Shown here: positions 17,996 through 27,812 of the stretch, one piece after another
Position numbering within the stretch: the first letter of the stretch is position 1
Layout of the letters: each line of letters begins with the position of its first letter
Source of the DNA: Hoylesella timonensis S9-PR14
Lineage (GTDB): Bacteria > Bacteroidota > Bacteroidia > Bacteroidales > Bacteroidaceae
Direction of reading: 5' to 3'
DNA length: 64,000 nt
NCBI RefSeq assembly: GCF_000762405.1
Contig: NZ_JRPQ01000278.1
Coordinates: forward strand, 1-64,000
The notes under the pieces: model-generated
Seen by the model: the letters and a program-made list of their open reading frames with translations, nothing else
Databases searched by the model: none
What the model was told of the DNA's origin: nothing
Position numbers and translations under genes: made by a program

Positions 17996-20900
17996 ATGAA
18001 TAAAAGAGTAATTTGTTGCTTGAGATTGGCATTGTGTATGCTTATGGTTGGAACGATGTCCATCCATGCGCAACGTGTGTCGTTCAATGGAGAGCGTATG
18101 TCTCTGAAGAAGGCTTTCGAGCGGATAGAGCAGCTCTCGAAGTATAAAATCGAATACAATGTGTCGCAGTTCAATGCCGACCGCCTTGTCACCTTGACAC
18201 AGAAAGACACGGATGTTTTGCACATTCTAACTGAACTGCTAGCCGGTACAGGGTACACCTATTCTGTGAATGGGAATTATATTCTGATACAACCCGTACA
18301 GAAAACTCAAAAGAACTTGCGAATGATTCAGGGTATGGTTGTAGATACCTCTGGTGAAGCAATCGTAGGAGCCGTTGTTAAGCAGGCAGGAGCTAAAAAA
18401 GGTGTGGTAACCGATATTGATGGGAAGTTTATCATTGATGTTCCAGAGGGTGCCATGCTGACGATCTCCTATGTAGGAATGAAGGAAACTGCAGTGAAAG
18501 CGACCGCTGGGATGAACGTTATTTTGGAGAGTAATATCGAAGCACTTGAAGAAGTCGTTGTCGTAGGCTATGGTACCCAAAAGAAGGCAAATCTCACAGG
18601 GTCTGTGGCACAGGTGAAAATGGAAGACGTCTTGGGCGACCGGCCTGTGGTAAGTGCTGCTTCGGCATTGCAGGGAGCCATGCCTGGACTCACCATTGGT
18701 GGTGGTTCTGGACCGGGTGTGGCAAAGTCTCTTAACGTCAGAGGTACGCTGTCCATCAACGGCGGTGCCCCATTGGTGCTTATAGACAATGTTGAAGGCG
18801 ACCTGAGCACACTGAACCCTGACGACATTGAAAGCGTCACTGTGCTGAAGGATGCAGCCAGTTCGGCAATCTATGGAGCGCGTGCTGCAGGTGGCGTCAT
18901 ACTTGTTTCGTTGAAACATCCCAAGTCCAACGAACACTTCTCAGCCAACTATAATTTCAATGTGGGGTGGGAACAAACCGCAAACTTCTTGAAGCAGTCA
19001 TCACTCAGGGAATATCTTAATGCCTACATGGAAGCGGGCTATTCCAATTCGTATTGGGCTGGCAATGGTGAAGTATCCAAGTGGCGTGACTATCTTGACA
19101 AATATAAGCAAGATCCTTCCTCGGTTTCAACGGTAGGAGACGGTATCTTCCAGGATGCAGATGGAAAGGTGTATTGGCTGAACGAGAATGACTTGGCCAA
19201 GAATATGATGACAACAGGTGCCATTCAAAACCATAACCTGACGATTTCAGGAGGTACAGATCGTATCAGGTACAGGCTTTCTGGTAGTTTCAGCAAGGAA
19301 GATGGACCCTTGATTACCAATAAGGACATGTTTGAACGCAAGACAATCAACGGATTCATAGCGGCTGATGTTCTGAAGTGGTACACGCAAGAGGCCAACA
19401 TCTCGTACACAAATTCTGATCTCTCAAAACCAGAGGTTGTCGGAAATATGAATCACTATTACACAACAAGGCTGATAAATTATTATCCAGAAGGTGACAT
19501 ACCAGACAAAATATTGGGAACTAATGAGAGTTTGCCCTCGCAAACACCTTCCAACATGATACGGTTGGCTCCTGTCTCTCATGAAGAGAAATCCGTGCCT
19601 CGCATCTCGCTCCGCTCCATTTTCAAGTTGTTGCCTGGTTGGATCATCACCGGTGAATACACCTACAATCGAACAGACACTCATTATCAGTTTTATTCGG
19701 ACAGGTTTCGCTTTGCTGATGTTCAGTTGGCCGCAAAGAATTCAACGGAGAAAGGACAAGACTTTTACAGAATGTACGACACCACTGCGAAATACAATGC
19801 TCTGAACGTTTTCTCCAATTACGAACATACATGGGGAAACCACGCCTTCAAGGCGATGTTTGGTTTCAACCAAGAGGAGTATTATTATCGGTACTTCTAT
19901 GGAAACGTATTGGCGCAAGCCACTCCAAGCGTGCCATCATTTGAAGGTGGAACGGGTGAAAAGAAAATCATAGATAAGTATTCTGAATATGCCATCAGGA
20001 GTGGTTTTGCGCGCTTTAACTATGTGTATGCCGATAAGTATTTATTTGAATTGAACGGCAGGTACGATGGTTCGTCCAAGTTCCCGAAAGATAATCGGTT
20101 TGGATTTTTCCCGTCTGTAAGTGCCGGTTGGAGATTGGGGCAGGAAAAGTTCATGAGTGCGTCCAAGTCGTGGCTGGATGATCTTAAGTTGCGTGCGTCT
20201 TATGGAACAGTGGGAAACCAGCGTATCGACCCCTATCAGTTCACGCCTACAATGTCTGTAAACAGTGCAGGTACTTACATTTTGGATGCAGGAGGGAAGA
20301 CTACTTACATTACCTCACCGGGACTTGTAAGCAGTAGTTTTACATGGGAAAAAGTAACAACCTTTAATGTTGGGTGCGATTTTTATGCTTTCAACAATCA
20401 GCTAAATGCCACTTTTGACTGGTACAACCGTAAGACCACAGGAATGTTGGCAGCGGGTATAGAGATTCCCAAGGTGGTGGGAACGACAGCTCCCTTGCAA
20501 AACGTGGCCGACATGAAGAACCAAGGATGGGAGCTAAGTGTAGCTTGGCGCAGCAATGTAGGCAACCTAAACTACAGGATAGGACTGAACGTCTATGACA
20601 GTTGGGCAGAGATTACCAAGTTCAACAACGAGTCGCGGCTGTTGTCAGATTACTATGTAGGGCAGCGTATAGGAGAAATCTGGGGATATGAGGCTGATGG
20701 CTATTATGCCATTGGCGACTTTGATCAAGATGCGGCAAGAAAGGGAACCTGGGTGCTGAACAAGGGAGTGACCAGGATTAATGGTTACAACCCGCAGCCA
20801 GGCGACATGAAGTTCAAGGATCTGGACGGTGATGGTGTTATTACCGCTGGGGAAGGCACCGTGGAGAAAGCAGGCGACAGGAAAGTTATAGGCAACAACG

Positions 20901-21472
20901 CCTCGCGTTATCAGTTTGGTATGAACATAGGTGCCAGCTACAAGGGTCTCAGTCTCGAAGTATTGTTGCAAGGCGTTGGCAAGCGTGACTATTGGCTGGG
21001 TGGGTCGGCTCTGTTTCCTTTTGCTGGTGTTGATGCTGGTGATGCGGTATTCCAACCGCTTTACTATAACCAGACAGACTATTGGACAGCCAAGAGCTAC
21101 GATCCCAGCAGCCCAGACTACATGGTGGCTGCCAATCCTGGCTGCGAGTTATTCCGTATTTACGATCAAGGCAACAACATCCGTTCAAACACAAGGATAA
21201 GTGATAGGTATCTCCAGAACGCTGCATACCTGCGCGTCAAGAACGTCACTCTCTCTTACCTTCTTCCAAAAGAATGGATACACAAGCTGTTTATTCGCAG
21301 TGCCAAGGTATTCCTTAGCATGGAAAACTTGGCCACTTTCACATCTTTGCCAAAAGGGTATGACCCAGAGGGAACGGCCGCTGGCTCACATGCAAATGCT
21401 TTAAGCAACGGAATTTCCTGGACGTATCCTTATTATCGTACCATCTCAGTTGGTGCAAGCATTACTTTCTAA
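17996..21472 (+). CDS. SusC/RagA TonB-dependent transporter with N-terminal STN domain
   Basis: A 1158-residue outer-membrane transporter. The signal peptide ends after Ala25 (SIHA). An STN signalling domain occupies about residues 28-98, a CarboxypepD_reg-like domain about 112-185, then the SusC-type box EEVVVVGYGTQKK near 185-198, a plug and a long beta-barrel ending in aromatic/hydrophobic residues (ISVGASITF). The STN domain is present only in SusC proteins that signal to a FecR/FecI pair; that pair lies just upstream. The SusD partner starts 18 bases downstream. Substrate is unknown, but the sulfatase suggests a sulfated glycan. The 126 bases before it have no housekeeping promoter and probably hold the ECF-dependent one. 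Confidence 0.95.
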   Translation: MNKRVICCLRLALCMLMVGTMSIHAQRVSFNGERMSLKKAFERIEQLSKYKIEYNVSQFNADRLVTLTQKDTDVLHILTELLAGTGYTYSVNGNYILIQPVQKTQKNLRMIQGMVVDTSGEAIVGAVVKQAGAKKGVVTDIDGKFIIDVPEGAMLTISYVGMKETAVKATAGMNVILESNIEALEEVVVVGYGTQKKANLTGSVAQVKMEDVLGDRPVVSAASALQGAMPGLTIGGGSGPGVAKSLNVRGTLSINGGAPLVLIDNVEGDLSTLNPDDIESVTVLKDAASSAIYGARAAGGVILVSLKHPKSNEHFSANYNFNVGWEQTANFLKQSSLREYLNAYMEAGYSNSYWAGNGEVSKWRDYLDKYKQDPSSVSTVGDGIFQDADGKVYWLNENDLAKNMMTTGAIQNHNLTISGGTDRIRYRLSGSFSKEDGPLITNKDMFERKTINGFIAADVLKWYTQEANISYTNSDLSKPEVVGNMNHYYTTRLINYYPEGDIPDKILGTNESLPSQTPSNMIRLAPVSHEEKSVPRISLRSIFKLLPGWIITGEYTYNRTDTHYQFYSDRFRFADVQLAAKNSTEKGQDFYRMYDTTAKYNALNVFSNYEHTWGNHAFKAMFGFNQEEYYYRYFYGNVLAQATPSVPSFEGGTGEKKIIDKYSEYAIRSGFARFNYVYADKYLFELNGRYDGSSKFPKDNRFGFFPSVSAGWRLGQEKFMSASKSWLDDLKLRASYGTVGNQRIDPYQFTPTMSVNSAGTYILDAGGKTTYITSPGLVSSSFTWEKVTTFNVGCDFYAFNNQLNATFDWYNRKTTGMLAAGIEIPKVVGTTAPLQNVADMKNQGWELSVAWRSNVGNLNYRIGLNVYDSWAEITKFNNESRLLSDYYVGQRIGEIWGYEADGYYAIGDFDQDAARKGTWVLNKGVTRINGYNPQPGDMKFKDLDGDGVITAGEGTVEKAGDRKVIGNNASRYQFGMNIGASYKGLSLEVLLQGVGKRDYWLGGSALFPFAGVDAGDAVFQPLYYNQTDYWTAKSYDPSSPDYMVAANPGCELFRIYDQGNNIRSNTRISDRYLQNAAYLRVKNVTLSYLLPKEWIHKLFIRSAKVFLSMENLATFTSLPKGYDPEGTAAGSHANALSNGISWTYPYYRTISVGASITF

Positions 21473-21489
21473 CTCAACAAGCAAATAAC

Positions 21490-23559
21490 ATGAAAAAGAT
21501 TATATTAACCTTATTGGTCATGGTGGCGCTGTCTTCTTGCAATGATGCCTTCTTGGACAAGTATCCTGTCACGGACATGATAGAAGACAATGCCTTTTTG
21601 GAAAACGACAACTTCAAGGCTTTTATCAACCCATGCTATGAGATGTTTACCAATACGACTATCCGTACCAGTATAAATCGCTGTTATGTCAACGCACAAT
21701 TTTATGGGGATATGTACGGAGGCTTGGTAACCCATCGGGGCAACCAGCGAAATCCTTATGCCTACCAAACGGTGATGCCCACTACCGACGGGGGAGGATG
21801 GGACTTCTCATACATCCGTCGTATCAACATCTTGTTGAGCCATCTTGGTGACGGACACCTTACGGCGGCACAATCAGCACATTGGCGGTCGGTGGCTTAT
21901 TTCTTTTCTGCCTATTGGTATATGGAGCTGGTAGATCGTTTTGGCGACGTGCCTTGGGTAAACAAGGTGCTGAGTGAGAATGATGAGGCAGCGTATGGGC
22001 CACGTACGTCTCGAGCCGTGGTGGCAGATAGCATCATTGCCCGTCTGGAATACGCCGCAGACAACATCGGGACGCAGCACGACGGCGACAACACCATTAC
22101 GGCACATGCAATAAAGGCGGCATTGTCTCGCTTCTTGTTAAGAGAGGCAACGTGGGCTAAATATCACGGACTGGACGAACCTTACGAGGCTTATCTCCAC
22201 AAATGTATCAAGGTATCCAAGGAACTAATGGATGCCTATCCTACGCTGTACAAAGGATGCGGCAGTGAGAAAGAAGATGCCGCAGGCTACGGTGAGCTCT
22301 GGACCACAGAGAACTTGAAGGGTGTGGACGGCGTTATACTGTCCAAGGAGTTTGTAGACAACATGCTGATGCACCGCTATAATGATTACGAACACATAGC
22401 CGCCAATGCCGCCGACGTGCCGCAATATACAGTAGATATGTTTCTGATGAAGAACGGCTACCCCATTGCAAACCCCAAGTCGGGCTATCAAGGTGGAAAA
22501 GGCAAGGATATGTGGGACACTTTTGCTGGTCGCGACCCCCGATTGTACCAAAACATACAGCCTCCTTATGTAGTGGCGCCAAACAATGGAGCAGCGGATA
22601 ATGTTCACTCATTCAGGAGTTGGCGATTCTTGAAGGCTGGCGACAACAATCAAGGTCATGTAGTGACAGCCGCCGAGGCAGCCAAATATCGTTTCTACAT
22701 CGACTACATGGGCGTCAACGACCAGTGTGTAAGAGGCGGCATGTATGGTGGAAAGGGCATGAAGAGATGCCCTGGACAAAACTGGGGAGCTGCTCTTACA
22801 CCAGTAAGTCCTAACTTCACCACCGATTCGCGAGTCCCTTTTATGAGGTGCCGCACGGGATATTATTTTTGGAAGAATTACGATATGTGGGAATTCTCTA
22901 CTGGTTCATCTGCTTTTTGCACTGCCGATAAGCCTATCTTCAAGATAGAAGAGGTATTGCTCAATTATGCCGAAGCCGCATGGGAACTTGGAATATTCAA
23001 CCAGTCTGTTGCCGATGCGACCATCAACAAGCTGCGCTTACGTTCAGGAGTTGCGCCCATGAAGGTAGCTGAGATAGATGCCGACTTTGACCCTGATAGA
23101 GACAAGGGCAATGCTCCATGGTGGACAGGCAAAGGTGGTAAGTTTGGCAATTATAACGTAGACCCCGTGTTGTGGGAGATCAGGCGAGAGCGTCAAACAG
23201 AACTCTTTGGCGAGGGGTTCGCATTTTATGACGTTCGTCGCTGGGCAAAGGCTGCCTATTATGTCAACCGCCAGCCCTGTGGACTTTGGACCACAGCGCA
23301 AGACAATATCTATGCACCCAGAAAGAATAGTTATTCTGGACAGTTTGTCGATTACGAGAAGATACAGTCATCTGGCAAAGCCAGTGCAGAAAACAACACG
23401 GTGGGAAGTGGTTGGATTTATACCTATGAAAGTCCGTTGGTGGCAGGCGGCTGGTTGGATGCGTATTACCTCATGATGATACCCACAAGCCAAATTGTGC
23501 TGAATCCTAAACTGACACAGAATCCCGGTTACAACCAGCTGTTTGGATTGACAGAATAA
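21490..23559 (+). CDS. SusD/RagB glycan-binding lipoprotein
   Basis: A 689-residue lipoprotein with a lipobox Cys at residue 17 (VALSSC). SusD proteins sit over the SusC barrel on the cell surface and capture glycan. Family marks include FLDKYPVTDM after the Cys, a helical TPR-like region with FFSAYWYMELVDRFGDVPW (about 138-156) and a C-terminal WEIRRERQTELFGEGFAFYD block (about 556-575). It is longer than many SusD proteins (about 500-600), with an insert around residues 340-450. It lies 18 bases after susC and 6 bases before the sulfatase. Confidence 0.94.
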   Translation: MKKIILTLLVMVALSSCNDAFLDKYPVTDMIEDNAFLENDNFKAFINPCYEMFTNTTIRTSINRCYVNAQFYGDMYGGLVTHRGNQRNPYAYQTVMPTTDGGGWDFSYIRRINILLSHLGDGHLTAAQSAHWRSVAYFFSAYWYMELVDRFGDVPWVNKVLSENDEAAYGPRTSRAVVADSIIARLEYAADNIGTQHDGDNTITAHAIKAALSRFLLREATWAKYHGLDEPYEAYLHKCIKVSKELMDAYPTLYKGCGSEKEDAAGYGELWTTENLKGVDGVILSKEFVDNMLMHRYNDYEHIAANAADVPQYTVDMFLMKNGYPIANPKSGYQGGKGKDMWDTFAGRDPRLYQNIQPPYVVAPNNGAADNVHSFRSWRFLKAGDNNQGHVVTAAEAAKYRFYIDYMGVNDQCVRGGMYGGKGMKRCPGQNWGAALTPVSPNFTTDSRVPFMRCRTGYYFWKNYDMWEFSTGSSAFCTADKPIFKIEEVLLNYAEAAWELGIFNQSVADATINKLRLRSGVAPMKVAEIDADFDPDRDKGNAPWWTGKGGKFGNYNVDPVLWEIRRERQTELFGEGFAFYDVRRWAKAAYYVNRQPCGLWTTAQDNIYAPRKNSYSGQFVDYEKIQSSGKASAENNTVGSGWIYTYESPLVAGGWLDAYYLMMIPTSQIVLNPKLTQNPGYNQLFGLTE

Positions 23560-23565
23560 ATAAAC

Positions 23566-25113
23566 ATGAAGCACTTTGATATTCGAGAAAACATCATGGT
23601 TACAGGTGTAATGGCATTTGCCGTTACACCTGTAATGGCAAAAGGACACCCTAAGGTGGCGAAGCCAACCAAACCTAACATTATTTATATTATGTGCGAC
23701 GATATGGGTTATGGTGATTTGGGGTGCTATGGGCAGCCATACATCAACACACCCAACATCGACCGCATGGCCAGAGAAGGCATGCGCTTTACGCAGGCCT
23801 ATGCTGGTGCACCTGTAAGTGCACCCTCAAGAGCAAGCATGATGACTGGGCAACACACTGGACATACTGCCGTCAGGGGCAACAAGGAGTATTGGTGTGA
23901 CGTGCCATTGGTAACCTATGGCATAAACAAAGACTATTCTGTTGTTGGTCAGCATCCCTATGATCCCAGCCATGTGATTCTGCCAGAGATAATGAAAGAC
24001 AATGGTTATCGAACAGGGATGTTTGGCAAGTGGGCAGGAGGGTATGAAGGCTCGGTGTCAACGCCCGACAAGCGAGGCATCGATGAGTTTTATGGCTACA
24101 TCTGCCAGTTTCAGGCTCATCTGTATTATCCAAACTTCCTGAACGAGTACAGCAGGCAGCGGGGTGATACGGCTGTGAGAAGGGTGGTGTTAGATGCAAA
24201 CATACGCTATCCTATGTTTGGCAAGCAGTATGCTCTGCGCACACAATACTCTGCAGACATGATACATCAGCGTGCCTTGCAGTGGCTCGACAGGCAAGAC
24301 GGGAAACATCCTTTCTTTGGTATCTTTACTTATACCTTGCCTCACGCTGAGCTGGTGCAGCCCGATGATTCGCTGGTAGCATTCTACGAGCGTAAGTTTT
24401 TCGAGGACAAGACATGGGGAGGAAACGAAGGTAGCAGGTACAATGCTGTGACACACACGCATGCCCAGTTTGCAACCATGATTACCCGGTTGGACATGTA
24501 TGTGGGACAGATATTCAAGAAACTAAGGGAGAAAGGTTTGGACGAAAATACGCTTGTGGTGTTTACCAGTGATAACGGTCCCCATGAGGAGGGTGGTGCC
24601 GACCCCGATTTCTTTGGGCGAGACGGCAAGCTGCGAGGCTTGAAGCGACAATGCTATGAGGGGGGCATCCGCATTCCTTTCATCACATGGTGGAAAGGAC
24701 ATGTTAAGGCGGGTACAAGCACCGATTTGCAGGTGGCTTTTTACGACCTGATGCCTACTTTCTGCGAACTGGCGGGCGTAAAGGATTATGAGAAAAAATA
24801 CAGGAACAGAAAAATAAAGGATGATTACTTCGACGGTATTTCGTTTGCTCCAACGCTGCTTGGGCGAGTGCAGACCACTAAACACGAATATTTGTATTGG
24901 GAGTTTCACGAGACCAACCAGATAGGCGTGCGTATGGGAGATTGGAAGATGGTGGTGATAAAGGGCACGCCACACTTATATAACCTTGCTTCCGACCTGC
25001 ACGAAGACCACGATATGGCGGCTTTGCATCCAGACATTGTGAGGAAAATGGTACAGATCGTACAGAAAGAGCATGTGGATAGTAGGCTGTTCCAGGTGAC
25101 CTTACCTGAGTAA
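23566..25113 (+). CDS. Sulfatase (arylsulfatase A-like, Ser-type active site)
   Basis: A 515-residue sulfatase. The hydrophobic stretch at about residues 11-25 (ending PVMA) is a likely signal peptide, placing it in the periplasm. Metal-binding CDDMGYGDLG starts at 44; the maturation motif SAPSR is at 85-89, followed by GQHTGHT. Ser85 is the residue converted to formylglycine, so an anaerobic radical-SAM maturase (anSME) elsewhere must act on it. The later motif FTSDNGPHEEGG agrees. It is the last gene of the ECF/FecR/SusC/SusD run and suggests a sulfated mucin or glycosaminoglycan substrate. The start region contains two overlapping inverted repeats. Confidence 0.93.
   Translation: MKHFDIRENIMVTGVMAFAVTPVMAKGHPKVAKPTKPNIIYIMCDDMGYGDLGCYGQPYINTPNIDRMAREGMRFTQAYAGAPVSAPSRASMMTGQHTGHTAVRGNKEYWCDVPLVTYGINKDYSVVGQHPYDPSHVILPEIMKDNGYRTGMFGKWAGGYEGSVSTPDKRGIDEFYGYICQFQAHLYYPNFLNEYSRQRGDTAVRRVVLDANIRYPMFGKQYALRTQYSADMIHQRALQWLDRQDGKHPFFGIFTYTLPHAELVQPDDSLVAFYERKFFEDKTWGGNEGSRYNAVTHTHAQFATMITRLDMYVGQIFKKLREKGLDENTLVVFTSDNGPHEEGGADPDFFGRDGKLRGLKRQCYEGGIRIPFITWWKGHVKAGTSTDLQVAFYDLMPTFCELAGVKDYEKKYRNRKIKDDYFDGISFAPTLLGRVQTTKHEYLYWEFHETNQIGVRMGDWKMVVIKGTPHLYNLASDLHEDHDMAALHPDIVRKMVQIVQKEHVDSRLFQVTLPE
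23600..23635 (+). promoter_or_regulatory. Overlapping inverted repeats at the start of the sulfatase ORF
   Basis: TTACAGGTGTAA (23600-23611) and TTACACCTGTAA (23624-23635) are perfect 12-bp complements with a 12-base loop. An alternative shorter hairpin, GGTGTAA-TGGC with GCCG-TTACACC, uses overlapping bases. They lie 34 bases after the ATG and could affect translation; no function is proven. Confidence 0.4.
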
Positions 25114-25414
25114 GAAAAGACTGAAACAGGCTTTGTGATTTTAGGGTATGACGCAAATTAAGACTCAGCCAGTGGCGGTGTGTGTCATGTAGGGTGCGGC
25201 GTTGCTGAATGTCGCACCCGCTGTGGCGGTGGTCTGTAGCCTGCATGTGCTGTTAGTGCTGCTGTCAACTGATAGGCCTGCGACGGGAATTGACCAGCAA
25301 GTGAACGCATCCTACCGCAACGAACTTTTATTCAAAGGGAGGTTTGACAAGATGGTTTATCCTCGTGTTCTTCTATTTCTTAGTAGAAATGAGGTGCTGT
25401 GGTTGATGGTTATT
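25114..25414. other. Gene-free gap between the convergent sulfatase and flavoprotein genes
   Basis: A 301-base region between convergent genes. It contains a strong 9-pair hairpin (GGGTGCGGC at 25192-25200 with GTCGCACCC at 25211-25219) that is not followed by a T tract. No supported ORF. Confidence 0.5.
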
Positions 25415-26638
25415 TTACGCATTTGTCAGATTTAGTCCTGCGACATAGCCCATTGTCCATGCCGCTTGTAGGTTAAATCCCCCTGTGATGCCGTCAACAT
25501 CGACCACTTCGCCAGCAAAAAACAAATTTGGACATGCCTTGCTCTCTAACGTAGTAAGGTTGATGCTCTTCAAACTGATACCGCCACAGGTAACAAACTC
25601 TTCTTTCCAAGTACCTTTTCCTGCTACGGTGTATGTGTCGTTGGTGAGCGTTTCGGTCAATTTATTGATACTTTTGCTTCCCAATTCATTCCACTTTTGC
25701 TGAACGGAGAATCCTGCTCGCTCAATCAAATAGTTCCACAAGCGTGCAGACAACATGTAAGGGCGGACGGAGCTCAGTTGTTTTTGTGCGTTCGCCACGG
25801 CAGTTTGGCGTAGTGTGTCTGCTACAATTTGAGTGTTGGTGGTGTGAATCCAGTTTACTGAAACATCAAACTGATAGTTGCGATCGTTGAGTATTCGAGC
25901 GGCATAAGCCGACAATTTGAGCGTTGACGGTCCGCTCAATCCCCAATGCGTGATAAGTAGAGTGCCTTCACTTCGCAGTTTTGTGCCGGGAATGGATAAA
26001 TAGACGGAGTCTACACTGGTTCCCATTAGTGCTGTAAGACGTTGCTCTTTAATGCTGAATGTAAACAATGAAGCACATGGCGGTTCTATTTTGTGTCCTA
26101 TGTCCGACAGATATTGCAGTTGTTTCGCATGCGGTGTGCCTCCTACAGTGATAGCTGCACGGTTAAAAACCAATGGCTCTTGCCGTGCGAAATACAACTT
26201 GATGTCTCCATTTTCCAGTGGAGTAATCTTCTTTACACAATGCTCTGTATAGATTTCCACACCCCATTGCTGTGCCAATCCCATCAAGCAATCAATGACA
26301 GATTGTGATGTTTGTGATTGTGGAAACACGCATTGGTCAGCCTGTGTGGTGAGTTTAACCCCATTATCCTCAAACCATTGGTACGCATCTTGATAACCAA
26401 AGACCTTAAACAAGCGTTTCATGAGCTTGTCGCCGCGTGGATATGCCTGCTTCAAGTCGGTTACTTGTGCGAACGAGTTTGTGATGTTGCAACGCCCACC
26501 ACCTGTCACAGCCACTTTCGCCAACACCTTTTTCCCTTTCTCAAAGATGCAGACGTGGGCATTCGGCATTTGTCTTTTGGCGGTGATGGCAGCCATGAAG
26601 CCAGCTGCCCCACCACCAATAACGGCAATACTGAGCAT
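25415..26638 (-). CDS. NAD(P)/FAD-dependent oxidoreductase (HI0933/BaiN family)
   Basis: A 407-residue flavoprotein. The dinucleotide-binding GGGAAGFMAA is at residues 8-17, the family motif GGGRCNITNS near 46-55, and the C-terminal FAD motif GEVVDVDGITGGFNLQAA near 378-395. These three mark the HI0933-like family, which includes BaiN, a bile-acid reductase, and many members of unknown role. It starts 12 bases after nrdB and is likely in the same transcript. I would not infer bile-acid activity from family alone. Confidence 0.88.
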   Translation of the reverse strand: MLSIAVIGGGAAGFMAAITAKRQMPNAHVCIFEKGKKVLAKVAVTGGGRCNITNSFAQVTDLKQAYPRGDKLMKRLFKVFGYQDAYQWFEDNGVKLTTQADQCVFPQSQTSQSVIDCLMGLAQQWGVEIYTEHCVKKITPLENGDIKLYFARQEPLVFNRAAITVGGTPHAKQLQYLSDIGHKIEPPCASLFTFSIKEQRLTALMGTSVDSVYLSIPGTKLRSEGTLLITHWGLSGPSTLKLSAYAARILNDRNYQFDVSVNWIHTTNTQIVADTLRQTAVANAQKQLSSVRPYMLSARLWNYLIERAGFSVQQKWNELGSKSINKLTETLTNDTYTVAGKGTWKEEFVTCGGISLKSINLTTLESKACPNLFFAGEVVDVDGITGGFNLQAAWTMGYVAGLNLTNA

Positions 26639-26650
26639 GTTTATTCGCGC

Positions 26651-27694
26651 TTATAAGTCGTCTTCAATGGCTGTACTCTTAGCGTATGCCGTACTTTTCG
26701 CCTCAAAGAAGTCGGTCTTTACCATGTTCGGGTCTGAATATTGCGCTACCCATTTCATGTCTTCGGGTTCTTTTTGATTGTCCTCATACAGATAATCAAA
26801 GCCCAAGCTGTGCCAACGCAGGTTGCCCAGATAATGAATGTAGTCTGTCACCATTTGCGCATTGAGTCCTTGAATGTCGTTTCCAATCACATATTGTCCC
26901 CATGCAATTTCCTGACGAACGCCCTCTCTCATCATCTCTTCGTACACTTTCACCTTTTCGGGCGTAAACATTTCGGGTTCTTCTTTTTTCAATTCTTTGA
27001 TAATGTTCCTGAACAACCACAGGTGAGTGTTCTCATCACGGTTGATGTAGCGTATCTCTTGCGCCGATCCAGACATCTTTCCGTTGCGACTGAGATTGTA
27101 GAAAAACATAAAACCACTGTAAAAGTAGATGCCTTCCAAGATGAAATTGGCAATACAGGTCTTCATCAGTGCATACAAATCTTGCTTTTCATGAAACTCA
27201 TTATAGCAATTGCCGATGAAGGTGTTGCGCCTTAACAGATGCTCATCTGTCTTCCATTGATACAGAATGTCATTGCGTTGCTCGGGGCTGCATATCGTGT
27301 CGAGCATGTAACTGTAACTCTGACTGTGCACACACTCTTGAAAAGCCTGTATGTGCAGGCATAGGTTTACCTCGTTGGCTGTGATGTATTCGCACAACGA
27401 AGGCAGGTTGTTGCTTTGCAGGGAGTCGAGAAAAACAAGGAAACTCAATATCTTGTCGTAGGCAGTGCGCTCGGCTTTGTCTAATCGTGGATAGTCTTTT
27501 GTGTCTTGGGTGAGGTTGATTTCTTCAGGAATCCAAAAGTTGTTCATGGCCTGCCTGTACCAGTCGCTTGCCCATTGGTATTTCATGTTGTTGAAATCAT
27601 TGAGGTTGGTGGTGTTTCCTCCAATCATTCTTCTCAATCGTAGGTCTGTATCTCCGTTTGGATTGAATAGCGAATTGCGCTTTAATTGTGTCAT
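26651..27694 (-). CDS. nrdB: Class I ribonucleoside-diphosphate reductase, beta subunit
   Basis: A 347-residue diiron radical protein that supplies the radical for dNTP synthesis by NrdA. Ligand spacing matches class I R2: Asp90 in FLDSLQ, then Glu120, His123 and Tyr127 in FQECVHSQSYSYM, the E-x2-H-x3-Y pattern of the iron site and radical tyrosine. Later ligands are in the NFILEGIYF and RDENTHLWLF segments. The Tyr is present, so it is not of the Tyr-less Ic type. It follows nrdA; the gap holds AACT-rich repeats right before its ATG. Confidence 0.95.
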   Translation of the reverse strand: MTQLKRNSLFNPNGDTDLRLRRMIGGNTTNLNDFNNMKYQWASDWYRQAMNNFWIPEEINLTQDTKDYPRLDKAERTAYDKILSFLVFLDSLQSNNLPSLCEYITANEVNLCLHIQAFQECVHSQSYSYMLDTICSPEQRNDILYQWKTDEHLLRRNTFIGNCYNEFHEKQDLYALMKTCIANFILEGIYFYSGFMFFYNLSRNGKMSGSAQEIRYINRDENTHLWLFRNIIKELKKEEPEMFTPEKVKVYEEMMREGVRQEIAWGQYVIGNDIQGLNAQMVTDYIHYLGNLRWHSLGFDYLYEDNQKEPEDMKWVAQYSDPNMVKTDFFEAKSTAYAKSTAIEDDL

Positions 27695-27697
27695 GTT

Positions 27698-27762
27698 TTT
27701 TAGTTTATGAGTTTTTTAGTTTATGAGTTTACGAGTTGATAGTTTATGAGTTTATGAGTTTT
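27698..27762 (-). repeat. AACTCATAAACT-type repeat linker before nrdB
   Basis: On the minus strand several units of AAACTCATAAACT and variants (one with AACTCGTAAACT) fill the leader just before the nrdB ATG. The run is almost G-free and should be unstructured. A related run with the same polarity precedes menD. Confidence 0.7.
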
Positions 27763-27812
27763 GGCTTGCTTTTTACGCCATCAACTTGTTGTCACATCAA
27801 TCTTTTTTGGGC

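Noticed and set aside
25192-25219. GC-rich hairpin as terminator of the sulfatase operon
   Set aside because: No T tract on either side; recorded only as a hairpin in the gap.
25202-25435. Open frame of 77 codons after the sulfatase gene
   Set aside because: It starts inside a hairpin, overlaps the end of the flavoprotein gene and has no recognisable domain.
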